Shown: positions 9,799 through 18,967, numbered from the stretch's first letter. The stretch is 64,000 nucleotides of DNA from Bradyrhizobium sp. CCBAU 51627 (GCF_028128765.1 NZ_LBJG01000002.1:161291-225290); one strand, 5' to 3'. Numbers and translations are program-made. Notes: generated by a model not told the origin, from the sequence alone.

Positions 9799-10584
9799 CT
9801 ACGCGAACCTCACCGACACCTTCCCCAACACGCCAAAGTCCGCCGCGAAATGATCGCCGGCCTGGATCGGCAGCGGCGGATGACAGGTGCCCGTCGTCAC
9901 CACCTCCCCTGCCAGCAAGGTGATGCCCAACCCGCGCAGCTCATTGGCAAGCCAGGTCAGTGCCATCAGGGGATCGCCGAGCACGTTCTTGCCGTGACCG
10001 ACATAGCGCTCGCCGCGCAGCGTGATCTGCGGGCGTTCCTCGATGAGATCCATCGTGCGCCAGTTGGCTGATGTTGCCGCTCCAAGCACGAACAGATGGG
10101 CGCAGGCGTTGTCGGCGATCAGCTGAGCCTCGCCCGCGCCGGCGAAATCGGCGAAGCGCGAATCCGGGATCTCGATGGCGGGATGCAAGGTGTCGACGGC
10201 CGCAAGTACCTCGTCGACGCCATAAGGCGTCGGTCGCGGCGCAAGGTCGCGCCCCATGCGGAAGCAGAATTCGGGTTCGGCGACGCGCATTGCATTGCCC
10301 TTCATCGACGCGATGCCGCCGCCGGCGATCACTGTGTCGCTCATGATGCGACCGGCCAGCGGTCCCGAGACATTGATGTGTTTCTGGCCGGCCTCGCTCG
10401 TCGCCGCGATCTTCCAGCCAAACAGCTTTCCAAACGACTGCTCTTCGAGCATGGCCTGCACGGCGTAACCATCGGCGCGGCTCTGCGGCCGCAGCCGCGC
10501 CTCCAGCGCATCGAGCTTGCGGCCGTCGCGCCAATGTTGAACGAGGACCTGCGAAGCAGCTTTGGTCTGATCCTTGTCGAGCAT
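9799..10584 (-). CDS. 2-keto-4-pentenoate hydratase-like protein (FAH superfamily)
   Basis: A 261-aa member of the MhpD/fumarylacetoacetase superfamily. These metal-dependent enzymes hydrate 2-hydroxypenta-2,4-dienoate in aromatic meta-cleavage, or decarboxylate related keto acids. Supporting segments are FGWKIAATSEAGQKHINVSGPLAG, the metal-ligand region EPEFCFRMGRDL, HPAIEIPDSRFADF and the C-terminal GDHFAADFGVLGKVSVRF. No other catabolic gene is adjacent, so the physiological substrate cannot be read from context. It lies 6 nt after the L,D-transpeptidase-like gene on the same strand and may be co-transcribed with it. Confidence 0.85.
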   Translation of the reverse strand: MLDKDQTKAASQVLVQHWRDGRKLDALEARLRPQSRADGYAVQAMLEEQSFGKLFGWKIAATSEAGQKHINVSGPLAGRIMSDTVIAGGGIASMKGNAMRVAEPEFCFRMGRDLAPRPTPYGVDEVLAAVDTLHPAIEIPDSRFADFAGAGEAQLIADNACAHLFVLGAATSANWRTMDLIEERPQITLRGERYVGHGKNVLGDPLMALTWLANELRGLGITLLAGEVVTTGTCHPPLPIQAGDHFAADFGVLGKVSVRFA

Positions 10585-10590
10585 CTGTCT

Positions 10591-11184
10591 TCATCCGATG
10601 ATGATTCTTGTTCTTGGTCCTATCCGCCGCAGCAATTGCAGCATCGCCGCCTTGGTCATGGAGACGCAGCCCGCGGTCGGACCGAAATTGTCGCGCGCCA
10701 GATGCAGGAAGACGGCGCTACCGCGGCCGGCGATGCGCGGCCTGGTGTTGTGGTCGATCTCGATGATGAAGTCATAGAGATGGTCGGCGCGCTTGAGCCG
10801 GTCGCCGCCCTCGCCCTGCCCGCGCCGAATCCACGTGTTGTAGTGACGATCGCCGGGGTCCTCGCACCATGCGTCCGTCTCGCCTATGGTCCGCGCCGGA
10901 AGAAAGGTCTGGGGCCGGCTATGCCGGTCGCCCCGCCACCACAATTGCCTGGGACGAAAGCAGCCTCTCGGGGTACCGCCGTCGCCCTCGCGCTTGTTGG
11001 CCAGAATGCCGCCGCGCCCGAGCGCGACGGGAATCGTCAGGTGGCCTGCCGTCAGCCAGCCCCGGCGCGGATTGCCGGCCGCAGCCTTAACGTGGATCGC
11101 GGACAGCGGTCCCGGACCTCGATTCCCGCCATAAGTAACTGACACAGCTTTATTTTTCATGTGAATGCGCGATGTCGAATTCAT
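10591..11184 (-). CDS. L,D-transpeptidase (YkuD) family protein
   Basis: A 197-aa protein whose C-terminal half carries the YkuD catalytic region: FLHLARDNFGPTAGCVSM supplies the His and Cys of the active site. The Cys box reads TAGCVSM, where the family usually has S-x-G-C-x-R, so the conserved Arg is replaced by Ser. Such enzymes make 3-3 peptidoglycan cross-links or attach proteins to peptidoglycan. No clear signal peptide is visible, and the true start is uncertain: ATG at 11184 or 11160, or a later alternative codon. It is divergent from the response regulator at 11362 and 6 nt upstream of the hydratase gene. Confidence 0.8.
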   Translation of the reverse strand: MNSTSRIHMKNKAVSVTYGGNRGPGPLSAIHVKAAAGNPRRGWLTAGHLTIPVALGRGGILANKREGDGGTPRGCFRPRQLWWRGDRHSRPQTFLPARTIGETDAWCEDPGDRHYNTWIRRGQGEGGDRLKRADHLYDFIIEIDHNTRPRIAGRGSAVFLHLARDNFGPTAGCVSMTKAAMLQLLRRIGPRTRIIIG

Positions 11185-11361
11185 TACAGGACATTCATCA
11201 ATGCGCCCTGCTATTCTGGGTTAGAGTAATTCCGGCTTGTGAATCGGTAACAGCCCACTACTTCAACACGAACAACAATAAAAACAGCGACCCCTAAACT
11301 TCCCATCACGGCTGGGTGCGGCATGCCTGCGCGCCCGTCGACCCCAAAAGGATGATCCCCC

Positions 11362-12048
11362 ATGGCCAATGCCCGCAAGATCCTGATCGTGGATGACGAT
11401 ACCGATCTGCGCGATACGTTGGTGGAGCAATTATCGCTGCACGAAGAATTTGAAGCCTCCGCTGTCGATACTGGCGCCAAGGGTGCGAGCGCCGCAAAGG
11501 CCAATGCCCCCGATCTGGTGCTGATGGATGTCGGCCTTCCCGACACCGATGGCCGCGAGGTGGTCCGCTCCTTGCGCAAAGGCGGCTTCAAGGCGCCGAT
11601 CATCATGCTGACGGGCCACGACACCGACTCCGACACGATTCTGGGCCTGGAATCCGGGGCCAACGACTATGTCGCAAAGCCGTTCCGCTTTGCCGTGCTG
11701 CTGGCCCGCATCCGCGCCCAGCTCCGCCAGCACGAGGCCAGCGAGGACGCGGTGTTCTCGGTCGGCCCCTACTCCTTCCGTCCGGGCTCCAAGATGCTGA
11801 CCGCGGCCAATGCCCGCAAGGTGCGCCTCACCGAGAAGGAAACGGCGATCCTGCGTTTCCTCTACCGGGCCGGCCAGATGCCGGTGTCGCGCGAGACCCT
11901 GCTCCAGGAGGTCTGGGGTTATAATTCCGGCGTCACCACCCACACGCTGGAAACCCACATCTACCGCCTTCGCCAGAAGATCGAGAAGGATGCCGCCAAC
12001 CCGGAAATCCTGGTGACGGAAGCCGGTGGCTACAAGCTGGTGCCGTGA
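11362..12048 (+). CDS. cenR: OmpR-family response regulator, CenR/OtpR-like
   Basis: A 228-aa two-component regulator. The receiver domain has the acidic pocket at residues 11-13 (LIVDDD), the phospho-acceptor Asp56 in LVLMDVGLPD, Thr84 in IIMLTGHD and Lys106 in YVAKPFRF. The C-terminal winged helix runs from about residue 135 (RLTEKETAILRFLYRAG to HTLETHIYRLRQKIE). The gene sits beside a cyclic-nucleotide-binding protein and xthA, near lolA and ftsK, which matches my memory of the otpR locus in Brucella; OtpR is the CenR orthologue controlling envelope and division. The symbol is therefore an inference from context as well as sequence. No histidine kinase is adjacent. Confidence 0.85.
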   Translation: MANARKILIVDDDTDLRDTLVEQLSLHEEFEASAVDTGAKGASAAKANAPDLVLMDVGLPDTDGREVVRSLRKGGFKAPIIMLTGHDTDSDTILGLESGANDYVAKPFRFAVLLARIRAQLRQHEASEDAVFSVGPYSFRPGSKMLTAANARKVRLTEKETAILRFLYRAGQMPVSRETLLQEVWGYNSGVTTHTLETHIYRLRQKIEKDAANPEILVTEAGGYKLVP

Positions 12049-12056
12049 TACGTTCC

Positions 12057-12092
12057 AGGAACGCGCGATTCGTCGTAAATTGGCGCGTTCCT
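12057..12092. other. Inverted repeat between cenR-like gene and CNBD gene
   Basis: AGGAACGCGC (12057-12066) pairs with GCGCGTTCCT (12083-12092), a perfect 10-bp stem with a 16-nt loop. It begins 8 nt after the regulator stop codon and no T-run follows. It could weaken read-through or mark an RNA-processing site rather than be a full terminator. Confidence 0.6.
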
Positions 12093-12108
12093 CGAGCCTC
12101 GGACCGGA

Positions 12109-12552
12109 ATGTCAATCGACGATGACGTAGCGCTGCTTGAGCGTGTCCCGACACTGCGCCTGTTGGGAGACGCCTCGTTGCGCATGCTCGCGATCGGCTC
12201 CGAGCAGCGGGACTTCGTTCGCGGCGATATCCTGTTCAATCTCGGTGACGATGCCGACGCCGGCTTCGTGGTCCAGCGCGGCGCCTTTCGCGTCGATGAC
12301 GGCGCCGGCGCCGAGATGATCGCGGGTCCCGGCACGCTGATTGGCGAGCTCGCGCTGGTCGTGCCGATGAAGCGGCCGTCGAGCGCGGTCGCGCTGGAGC
12401 ATTCCTCCGTCATCCGCGTCGCGCGCAGCCTGTTTCAGCGCGTGCTCGAAAGCGATCCTGCCGCCGCGGTCCGCCTGCGCGACGAATTCGCAGTCCGCTC
12501 CAGCCAGATCGCCAGCGATATCCTGATGGCCGGCGCGAAGCTGAATACCTGA
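12109..12552 (+). CDS. Cyclic nucleotide-binding (Crp-like) domain protein
   Basis: A 147-aa stand-alone cNMP-binding domain without a DNA-binding or kinase part. The beta-roll is visible (RGDILFNLGDDADAGFVVQR), followed by a phosphate-binding-cassette-like segment (GPGTLIGELALVVPMKRPSS) and the terminal helix. Similar proteins next to otpR in Brucella are, from memory, annotated as cAMP-dependent protein kinase regulatory subunits. The pairing suggests an input to, or partner of, the CenR-like regulator, but direct evidence is absent. It starts 60 nt after the regulator on the same strand, beyond a hairpin. It is convergent with xthA across a palindromic repeat. Confidence 0.88.
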   Translation: MSIDDDVALLERVPTLRLLGDASLRMLAIGSEQRDFVRGDILFNLGDDADAGFVVQRGAFRVDDGAGAEMIAGPGTLIGELALVVPMKRPSSAVALEHSSVIRVARSLFQRVLESDPAAAVRLRDEFAVRSSQIASDILMAGAKLNT

Positions 12553-12558
12553 ATTGCA

Positions 12559-12678
12559 GTCGCCCTGGCGAAAGCCGGACCCATTACCCCGAATGTTCGT
12601 GGCTTGGCGCGGACACCGACACATCGCGTGTAACGACAAAAGCTGGTGGTCATGGGCGCTGGCCTTCGCCAGGGCGAC
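12559..12678. repeat. Palindromic intergenic repeat (GTCGCCCTGGCGAA family)
   Basis: A perfect 14-bp outer stem: GTCGCCCTGGCGAA (12559-12572) and TTCGCCAGGGCGAC (12665-12678), with a further pairing segment inside. It fills the gap between the convergent CNBD and xthA genes and ends 1 nt before the xthA stop codon. It belongs to a different family from the other repeats here. Confidence 0.8.
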
Positions 12679-12679
12679 G

Positions 12680-13495
12680 TCAGATGTCCAGCGTCACCGT
12701 GACGGGCACGTGATCCGAGGGCCGCTCCCAACTGCGGGCATCGCGCAGGATCCTGAAATCCTGCACGGCATCCTTCAGCGCGCGCGAGACCCAGATGTGG
12801 TCGAGCCTGCGGCCGCGGTCGCCGACGGTCCAGTCGGCGGAGCGGTAGCTCCACCAGGTGTAGACCTTTTCCGACATCGGAATGCGGTCGCGCGCGACGT
12901 CGACCCATTCGCCGGCTTCGAGCGCCGCCTTCAGCTTCTCGGTTTCCACAGGCGTGTGCGAGACGACTTTCAGCAGCTGCTTGTGCGACCACACATCGTT
13001 CTCGTGCGGCGCGACGTTGAGATCGCCGACCAGAATGTGACGGTCCTCACCGCGCGGATGCAGCGGCTCGCAGGCCTTCATCTCATCGAGGAAGCGCAGC
13101 TTGTGGTCGAACTTTTCGTTCAGTGCGGGATCGGGAATGTCGCCGCCGGCAGGCACGTAGAAATTATGCAGCACCAGCGGCCTTGCGATGTTCGCCTTCG
13201 CGCCGAACGACACCGAGATGTGGCGCGAATCCACCTTGTCGCAGAAGGTGCGGATGTCGGTGGACTCGAACGGAATCTTCGAAACGACGGCGACGCCGTG
13301 ATAGCCCTTCTGCCCGTTCAGCGCGACGTGCTCGTAGCCGAGCCGCCTGAAGCGCTTCAGCGGAAAGGCATCATCGATGCACTTGGTTTCCTGGAGGCAC
13401 AGCACGTCCGGCCGCGCGTTCTTGAGAAACTTCGCGACCAGGTCGATGCGCAGCCGCACCGAATTGATGTTCCAGGTTGTGAGGGAAAGACGCAT
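12680..13495 (-). CDS. xthA: Exodeoxyribonuclease III
   Basis: An AP endonuclease and 3'-5' exonuclease of the exonuclease III (endonuclease/exonuclease/phosphatase) superfamily, acting in base-excision repair. The 271-aa protein starts MRLSLTTWNINSVRLR, carries the catalytic Glu in CLQETKC (about residue 37), the GYHGVAVVSK segment, HILVGDLNVAP with catalytic Asp and Asn, and the C-terminal RRLDHIWVS and SDHVPV. It follows lolA on the minus strand after a repeat-bearing 131-nt spacer. Confidence 0.96.
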   Translation of the reverse strand: MRLSLTTWNINSVRLRIDLVAKFLKNARPDVLCLQETKCIDDAFPLKRFRRLGYEHVALNGQKGYHGVAVVSKIPFESTDIRTFCDKVDSRHISVSFGAKANIARPLVLHNFYVPAGGDIPDPALNEKFDHKLRFLDEMKACEPLHPRGEDRHILVGDLNVAPHENDVWSHKQLLKVVSHTPVETEKLKAALEAGEWVDVARDRIPMSEKVYTWWSYRSADWTVGDRGRRLDHIWVSRALKDAVQDFRILRDARSWERPSDHVPVTVTLDI

Positions 13496-13519
13496 GGGAA
13501 CGATCTAACAAACTCCCTC

Positions 13520-13604
13520 CGTCATGGCCGGGCTTGACCCGGCCATCCACGTCTTTTTGTGCGGGCCAAAAACGTGGATGCCCGGGACAAGCCCGGGCAT
13601 GACG
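13520..13604. repeat. Palindromic intergenic repeat (CATGGCCGGGCTTG family)
   Basis: Reads CGTCATGGCCGGGCTTGACC at the left and ends GACAAGCCCGGGCATGACG at the right; inner arms ATCCACG and CGTGGAT flank the loop. It lies between lolA and xthA on the same strand. A longer relative is at 18420-18544. Confidence 0.85.
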
Positions 13605-13626
13605 ATCATCGGCGCGGACATCAACG

Positions 13627-14541
13627 CTATCCCGGCGCCGGGCCGTAATTGGTGAAATCGATCTTGAACATGCTGGGATCGAGCTTCTTGCCCGCATCGA
13701 GATTGTAGACCGCGACCGTGGTGTCGTAGCCCTGCGGGTCCGTGACGGTCCATTGCTTCAGCTGGCCGTCCTTGGCGCCGATCATCAGCAGGAGGCGGCT
13801 GGTGCCGACCAGTGCCTGCTTCTCCTCGATGGTGACGCTGATGAAGAGATCGTCGGAGGTGACGTTGACGACGTTGGTGTCCTTCATCAGGTCGATGCGG
13901 TCCGACAGCAGGAAGCGCAGCGGCGTCTGCGACAGCGGGTAGACGTCCTGCGTCGCGAGCTTGCGGTCGCGCACCACAACCGACGATCCGTCGGCGATGA
14001 TGTCAATCGGGCTCGGCGGATCATATTCGAAGCGGAGCTTGCCCGGCTTCTGGATGTAGAAATCTCCCTGCGTCTTGCTGCCGTCGGGGCCGACCTGGAC
14101 GAAATTTCCGACCAGCGTCGACAGCGACGACAGATAGGCGCTGACCTTGGCCGCTTGCGCCTTCTGCTTGTCGTCGAAAGTCTGGAAGATGCTGCTCGGC
14201 ACGTTGCGGCGCGGATCGGGAATCACCGGATTCGGCGGCGCCTGTGTTGCACCGGTGACCGCCGGCCCGCCCGAAGGCTGAGCACTGTCGCGGCCTTTCG
14301 GTGCCGGCTTCGGCACGGGTACGTTCTGCGCAAAAGACCCTGCGGTGGTCACCATCGCCGCGGTGACGAGAAGCATGCCAGCCACGCGCGCGCCGCGCGC
14401 CGCGAATGAGGCTGCGAATCGAATGTCCGGATGTCTGGTCAACGCGTCGTCCTGTGTGGCTGGGCGTCGTTTTAGCGTGATTTCGGGCAAAAGCAGAGAT
14501 CGATTTTGCGTGAAAATGTCATTTGAGGCGCGGTGCCTCAC
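13627..14541 (-). CDS. lolA: Outer-membrane lipoprotein carrier protein LolA
   Basis: LolA is the periplasmic shuttle that carries lipoproteins from LolCDE to the outer membrane. The mature part has the LolA fold, with [39 protein letters not shown] and [21 protein letters not shown] Pro-rich linker follows the hydrophobic signal ([16 protein letters not shown], predicted cut before QNVPVPK). The GTG at 14541 overlaps the ftsK stop, but it places the signal helix at residue ~56. That is unusually late, so the real start may be a TTG or ATG further in. It is preceded by ftsK and followed by xthA, the conserved alphaproteobacterial order. Confidence 0.9.
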   Translation of the reverse strand: MRHRASNDIFTQNRSLLLPEITLKRRPATQDDALTRHPDIRFAASFAARGARVAGMLLVTAAMVTTAGSFAQNVPVPKPAPKGRDSAQPSGGPAVTGATQAPPNPVIPDPRRNVPSSIFQTFDDKQKAQAAKVSAYLSSLSTLVGNFVQVGPDGSKTQGDFYIQKPGKLRFEYDPPSPIDIIADGSSVVVRDRKLATQDVYPLSQTPLRFLLSDRIDLMKDTNVVNVTSDDLFISVTIEEKQALVGTSRLLLMIGAKDGQLKQWTVTDPQGYDTTVAVYNLDAGKKLDPSMFKIDFTNYGPAPG

Positions 14542-17021
14542 ATATGGCTGTCTTCTTCCTCGACCAGAATCTCGCGTTTGCCGGCGTGATTGGCGGGTCC
14601 GACGATGCCTTCCAGTTCCATGCGCTCCATCAGTGATGCGGCGCGGTTATAGCCGATTTGCAGGCGGCGCTGGATGTAGCTGGTCGAGGCCTTGCGGTCG
14701 CGCTTGACGATCGCAACAGCCTGCTGGAAGAGGTCGCCGCCGCCATCCGCGCCCATTCCACTGGCGTCGAACACGGCGCCGCCGTCTTCGTCCTCGTTCG
14801 GCTCTTCGGCGGTGACCGCTTCCAGATATTCCGGCTGACCCTGCGTCTTGAGATGGCGTACCACCTTCTCGACTTCTTCGTCGGAAGCAAAAGGTCCGTG
14901 CACGCGGCTGATGCGGCCGCCGCCCGCCATGTACAGCATGTCGCCCTGGCCAAGCAGCTGCTCGGCGCCCATCTCGCCGAGGATGGTGCGGCTATCGATC
15001 TTCGATGTGACCTGGAAGGCGATGCGGGTCGGGAAGTTCGCCTTGATGGTGCCGGTGATGACGTCCACCGACGGACGCTGTGTCGCCAGGATCACATGCA
15101 GGCCGGCGGCGCGCGCCATCTGCGCGAGGCGCTGCACCGCGCCTTCGATGTCCTTGCCGGCGACCATCATCAGGTCGGCCATTTCGTCGACGATAATGAC
15201 GATGTAGGGCAGCGGATCGAGCGAGAGTTTTTCCTCCTCGTAGATCGCCTTGCCGGTTTCCTTGTCGAAGCCGGTGTGCACCGTGCGCGTCGGCTCCTCA
15301 CCCTTGGCTTTCAGCTCGAGCAGGCGCGTGTTGTAGCCGTCGATGTTGCGCACACCGAGCTTGGCCATGTTCTTGTAGCGCTCTTCCATCTCGCGCACCG
15401 CCCATTTCAGCGCGACCACCGCCTTCTTGGGGTCGGTCACGACCGGCGTGAGCAGATGGGGAATGCCGTCATAAACGGAGAGTTCGAGCATCTTCGGATC
15501 GACCATGATCAGACGGCACTGATCGGGCCGCAGCCGGTAGACCAGGCTGAGGATCATGGTGTTGATCGCAACCGACTTACCGGAGCCGGTGGTACCGGCA
15601 ATCAGCATGTGCGGCGTACGTGCGAGGTCGATGATGACAGGGTCGCCGCCGATGGTCTTGCCGAGGCAGAGCGGCAGTTTCGCAACCGTGTCGGTGGCTT
15701 CCTTCGCTACCAGCAATTCGCGTAAATAGACTTTCTCGCGATGCGCGTTCGGCAGCTCGATGCCGATGGCGTTGCGGCCGGGCACGACGGCGACGCGCGC
15801 CGACAACGCGCTCATCGAGCGCGCGATATCGTCGGCCAGACCAATCACGCGGGACGATTTGATGCCGGGCGCCGGCTCCAGCTCGTACAGCGTGACGACG
15901 GGGCCCGGATTGGCCTTCACGATCTCGCCGCGGACGCCGAAATCCTGCAGCACGCCTTCGAGCGAGCGCGAATTGGTTTCAAGCTCAGCCTTGCTGAGCG
16001 GCTGGCGGTCGCCGGCCTTCGGCGCGGCCAGCATGGAGACGGAGGGAAGATCGAATTTGTCGGAGCCCTTCTTGGCCGCCGCCTTCGGTGCAGCCTTCTT
16101 GCGCGATGCGCGCGCGGGCGCCTCTTGCTCTTCTTCCTCCTCTTCCTCTTCTTCCTCTTCGTGCTCGTCCTCGTAGTCTTCGTCCCTGGACTGCGGTGAG
16201 ATCGAGGGTGCGGCGCGTCCGCCGCCGAGATTGGGCTCCTGTCGGCTGAACGAAACGGCCTTGGCCTTCGGTCCGCTCGAGACCAGCGACCGATAGGCCG
16301 CGCCAAACAGCCAGATCAGCCGGGCCTTCGTGCTCATCAGCGCGTGGAACAGCCAGCCCAGCGACACCGAGCCGCGGTCGCTCTCCTCGTCGTCATCGAG
16401 CGACTTGTCATCGTCCTCGATCTCGCTGAGCGCGTCCTCATGCTCTCGTGCGCCCAGACCGCAGGCGATCAGGAACGTCGCGGCCAGCGCGACGAACAGG
16501 ATGGCGCCGAGCACCAGGCGATAGATCACGCCGGGCGGCCCGAAGATCACCGCAGGCGCGCGCACCAGCGCATCGCCGACCACGCCGCCGAGCCCGGTCG
16601 GCAGCGGCCAGGCGCCGCCATGCGGCCAGCAGCTGACAAAGCCCGCCGCGATCACGGTGCAGAGAATCCAGCAACCGAGCCGCAGCGCCTCGCGGTCGAA
16701 CGGGCGGTGGGTCATCATGCGCCAGCCCCACACCGCGACGGTGAGGATCAGCATGATCGCGCCGAGCCCGAGGATCTGCATGGCGAGGTCGGCGCCAATC
16801 GCACCGGCATAGCCGAGAACGTTGCGGATCGGCCGCGAGGTGGCATGGCTGAGGCTCGGGTCCTGCACCGACCAGGTCATCAGCGCGGCGGAGGCGAGGC
16901 CCGCCAGCGTGATCAGGCCGAGGCCGGTGAGCTCGCGCATACGCCGCGCCAGACCCTCGCGGATCGAGGGCGGCAGATGGCCGACCAGGGGAAAGACACG
17001 TTCGATTGCCGACATGCTCAT
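14538..17021 (-). CDS. ftsK: DNA translocase FtsK
   Basis: FtsK is a septal DNA pump coordinating chromosome dimer resolution with division. The 827-aa protein has four N-terminal membrane helices (for example [17 protein letters not shown] and [18 protein letters not shown]), a linker, then the RecA-like motor. Walker A is in [16 protein letters not shown] (about residue 475), Walker B in [13 protein letters not shown], and the C-terminal winged-helix gamma domain in [20 protein letters not shown] reads KOPS-like sequences. The linker holds an acidic run of about a dozen Glu residues (codons near 16125-16165) directly followed by a Lys/Ala-rich tract, a sharp charge switch. It starts 9 nt after the aminotransferase gene. 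Confidence 0.97.
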   Translation of the reverse strand: MSMSAIERVFPLVGHLPPSIREGLARRMRELTGLGLITLAGLASAALMTWSVQDPSLSHATSRPIRNVLGYAGAIGADLAMQILGLGAIMLILTVAVWGWRMMTHRPFDREALRLGCWILCTVIAAGFVSCWPHGGAWPLPTGLGGVVGDALVRAPAVIFGPPGVIYRLVLGAILFVALAATFLIACGLGAREHEDALSEIEDDDKSLDDDEESDRGSVSLGWLFHALMSTKARLIWLFGAAYRSLVSSGPKAKAVSFSRQEPNLGGGRAAPSISPQSRDEDYEDEHEEEEEEEEEEEQEAPARASRKKAAPKAAAKKGSDKFDLPSVSMLAAPKAGDRQPLSKAELETNSRSLEGVLQDFGVRGEIVKANPGPVVTLYELEPAPGIKSSRVIGLADDIARSMSALSARVAVVPGRNAIGIELPNAHREKVYLRELLVAKEATDTVAKLPLCLGKTIGGDPVIIDLARTPHMLIAGTTGSGKSVAINTMILSLVYRLRPDQCRLIMVDPKMLELSVYDGIPHLLTPVVTDPKKAVVALKWAVREMEERYKNMAKLGVRNIDGYNTRLLELKAKGEEPTRTVHTGFDKETGKAIYEEEKLSLDPLPYIVIIVDEMADLMMVAGKDIEGAVQRLAQMARAAGLHVILATQRPSVDVITGTIKANFPTRIAFQVTSKIDSRTILGEMGAEQLLGQGDMLYMAGGGRISRVHGPFASDEEVEKVVRHLKTQGQPEYLEAVTAEEPNEDEDGGAVFDASGMGADGGGDLFQQAVAIVKRDRKASTSYIQRRLQIGYNRAASLMERMELEGIVGPANHAGKREILVEEEDSHM

Positions 17022-17030
17022 GGGCCCCGC

Positions 17031-18245
17031 CTAACCCAGAGTTTCAACCAGCCGGTGCAGCGCTTGCGCCGTGGTCTCGCTATCCTGCACCAGCGCCAGC
17101 CTGATATAGCCGGCACCGGGATTGAATCCGTCGGGCTGTTGCCGCGCCAAGAAGCTGCCGGGCACCACGCGCACGCCCGCTTCCTTGAAGAGTTTCAGCG
17201 TCACCGACACGTCGTCGCCGATCTCGGACGCGTTGAGCCAGACGCAGAAGCCGGCATCGGGCCGGCGATAGCCGTAACGATTGCCGATGATCTGGTCGGC
17301 GAGATCGAACTTGATCCGGTAGAGCCGGCGATTCTCCTCGACATGCGCCTCGTCGCCGTAGGCAACGGTCGCGACATGCTGGAGCGGCACCGGCACCTGG
17401 GGCGCTGCGATGTTGCGCAGCTCCAGGAACATGCCGATGAATCTCTTGTCGCCGGCAGCGAAGCCGACGCGCAGGCCCGGCAGGTTGGAACGCTTCGACA
17501 GCGACTGAAACGCAGCCACGCGGGTGAAATCGGGACCGGCGCATTCGAGCGCGCTGCCTGGCGCCTGGCGGGTGTAGATCTCGGAGTAGCACTCGTCGCT
17601 GAGGATCATGAAGCCGTGGCGATCGGCCAGCTGCTTCAACCGCGTGAAGTAATCGCGCGAAGCGACCGAGCCCTGCGGATTGGCGGGCGAGGCCAGATAG
17701 AACGCGACAGTGCGCGCCAGCGTCGTCTCGTCGATCGCATCGAGATCAGGCAGGAAGCCGTTTTCGAGCGTGGTCGGCAGGTGGACCGGTTCGCAGGCTG
17801 CTGCGAGGGCGCCGGCACCATAGACTGGATAGAACGGGTTCGGCATCAGAATGGCGGGCTTGCCGGGACGCGGGCCGACATAGCGCGCTGCCGCCATTGC
17901 GGCGAGGAACAGCCCTTCGCGGCTGCCATTGAGGACAAGGATCTCGGTCTTGGGATCGAGCGCGCGCGGTAGCTTGAAGCGCGACGACAACCAGGCGCCC
18001 GCTGCGTTCCGGAACGGCTCGGTGCCCTGATTCATCGGGTACCGGCCGAAATCGGCGATGTGCTTGGCCAGCACCGGGCCGACGAAATCAGGCACCGGAT
18101 GCTGCGGTTCGCCGACCGCGAGCGAAATCAAGGGCTTGCCGGGCTGATGCGGCGCCAACAGCTCGTTCAGCCGGACGAAGGGCGAGCGTTCGTTGTTGGA
18201 GCTTCCACTGGCCTGCGGCGCACGGGATGAAGCGGTCATGACCAT
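17031..18245 (-). CDS. Class I/II PLP-dependent aminotransferase (possibly DapC-like)
   Basis: A fold-type I aminotransferase of 404 aa. Conserved pieces are the substrate loop LISLAVGEPQHPVPDF, the PLP-stacking region LVLNGSREGLFLAAMA, ASPANPQGSVAS (Asn contact), ILSDECYSEIY (Asp contact), and the Schiff-base Lys in FQSLSKRSNLPGLRVGF. Neighbouring-family knowledge suggests an N-succinyldiaminopimelate or aspartate-type aminotransferase, but substrate specificity cannot be read from sequence. It is first in aminotransferase-ftsK-lolA-xthA. Either of two ATGs two codons apart may be the start. Confidence 0.88.
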   Translation of the reverse strand: MVMTASSRAPQASGSSNNERSPFVRLNELLAPHQPGKPLISLAVGEPQHPVPDFVGPVLAKHIADFGRYPMNQGTEPFRNAAGAWLSSRFKLPRALDPKTEILVLNGSREGLFLAAMAAARYVGPRPGKPAILMPNPFYPVYGAGALAAACEPVHLPTTLENGFLPDLDAIDETTLARTVAFYLASPANPQGSVASRDYFTRLKQLADRHGFMILSDECYSEIYTRQAPGSALECAGPDFTRVAAFQSLSKRSNLPGLRVGFAAGDKRFIGMFLELRNIAAPQVPVPLQHVATVAYGDEAHVEENRRLYRIKFDLADQIIGNRYGYRRPDAGFCVWLNASEIGDDVSVTLKLFKEAGVRVVPGSFLARQQPDGFNPGAGYIRLALVQDSETTAQALHRLVETLG

Positions 18246-18562
18246 TCTGGGCGCCAGTACTCTCGGAACGGCCGGTCGCGCGCGGGGCGCCGGCGGGAAA
18301 GCGGTTCAGTTCACCATAGATAGGGCGAGGTTAAGACGCGATTAACCATCGGCCGGCCCGCCCGTCCAGAGCGGGAATAATGAGCCCGGATAACAACGGG
18401 ATGGTGTGCCCCGGGTGCCCGTCATGGCCGGGCTTGTCCCGGCCATCCACGGCCTTTCCTGCCGTCCGAAAGAACGTGGATGCCCGGGCCTTCGCCCCGC
18501 CGAAGCGGCTTCGGCCGCGCAGGCGGGACAAGCCGGGCATGACGAACCCGGCCATGGGGCCT
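18246..18562. other. Intergenic region between GFA gene and aminotransferase
   Basis: A 317-nt stretch without a gene. Nearly half of it is the palindromic repeat at 18420-18544. The rest (18246-18419) should carry the promoter of the aminotransferase-ftsK operon on the minus strand. I see no confident -35/-10 pair or operator there. Confidence 0.6.
18420..18544. repeat. Palindromic intergenic repeat (CATGGCCGGGCTTG family, long form)
   Basis: Begins CGTCATGGCCGGGCTTGTCC and ends GGACAAGCCGGGCATGACG; inner arms ATCCACG and CGTGGAT are kept. Compared with 13520-13604 it carries an extra GC-rich insert of roughly 30 nt (CTTCGCCCCGCCGAAGCGGC region) that forms its own small hairpin. Confidence 0.85.
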
Positions 18563-18967
18563 TCATCGCCCCGGCAGCTTCTCGAATGTCTTCAGACCTG
18601 CGGGGATCGTGTGGAATTCCTGCATGTCGCAGGTGTAGATCGCCATCTGCGGCTGGAACTGTTCCGGCTCGTCCAGCGTGCCGACCTTCACCACAGTGGC
18701 CGGCAACCCCGGAACCTTGGTCACCAGATGCGTGCCGCACTCCGCGCAGAATTCGCGCGTGACGGGGCGTTCGAGGTCCTTGCGGGTGAACTGCTTGGGC
18801 TGTCCGGTGATGTAGGTGAAGCCGGTCGCCGGCATCGCGATGAAGGTGTTGGGCGCACCGCCCGAGATGTACTGGCACTCGCGGCAGTGACATTGCGCCT
18901 GCATCATCGGATCGCCCTCGGCGACGTAGCGCACTTCGCCGCAATAGCATCCGCCTTCCAAACGCAT
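18563..18967 (-). CDS. GFA family (Gfa/CENP-V fold) zinc protein
   Basis: A 134-aa member of the family named after glutathione-dependent formaldehyde-activating enzyme. Zinc ligands are visible in order: GGCYCGEVRY, the CHCRECQ box, and FCAECGTHL. The fold binds one or two structural or catalytic zinc ions; most members have no proven function, and formaldehyde activation is not established for this subtype. It is the last gene before the amtB terminator region, on the minus strand. Upstream of its ATG there is an AGGTCG sequence serving as a possible ribosome site. Confidence 0.85.
   Translation of the reverse strand: MRLEGGCYCGEVRYVAEGDPMMQAQCHCRECQYISGGAPNTFIAMPATGFTYITGQPKQFTRKDLERPVTREFCAECGTHLVTKVPGLPATVVKVGTLDEPEQFQPQMAIYTCDMQEFHTIPAGLKTFEKLPGR

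Noticed and set aside
16344..17972. 542-codon plus-strand frame over ftsK and the aminotransferase
   Set aside because: Antisense shadow crossing two real genes; no motifs.
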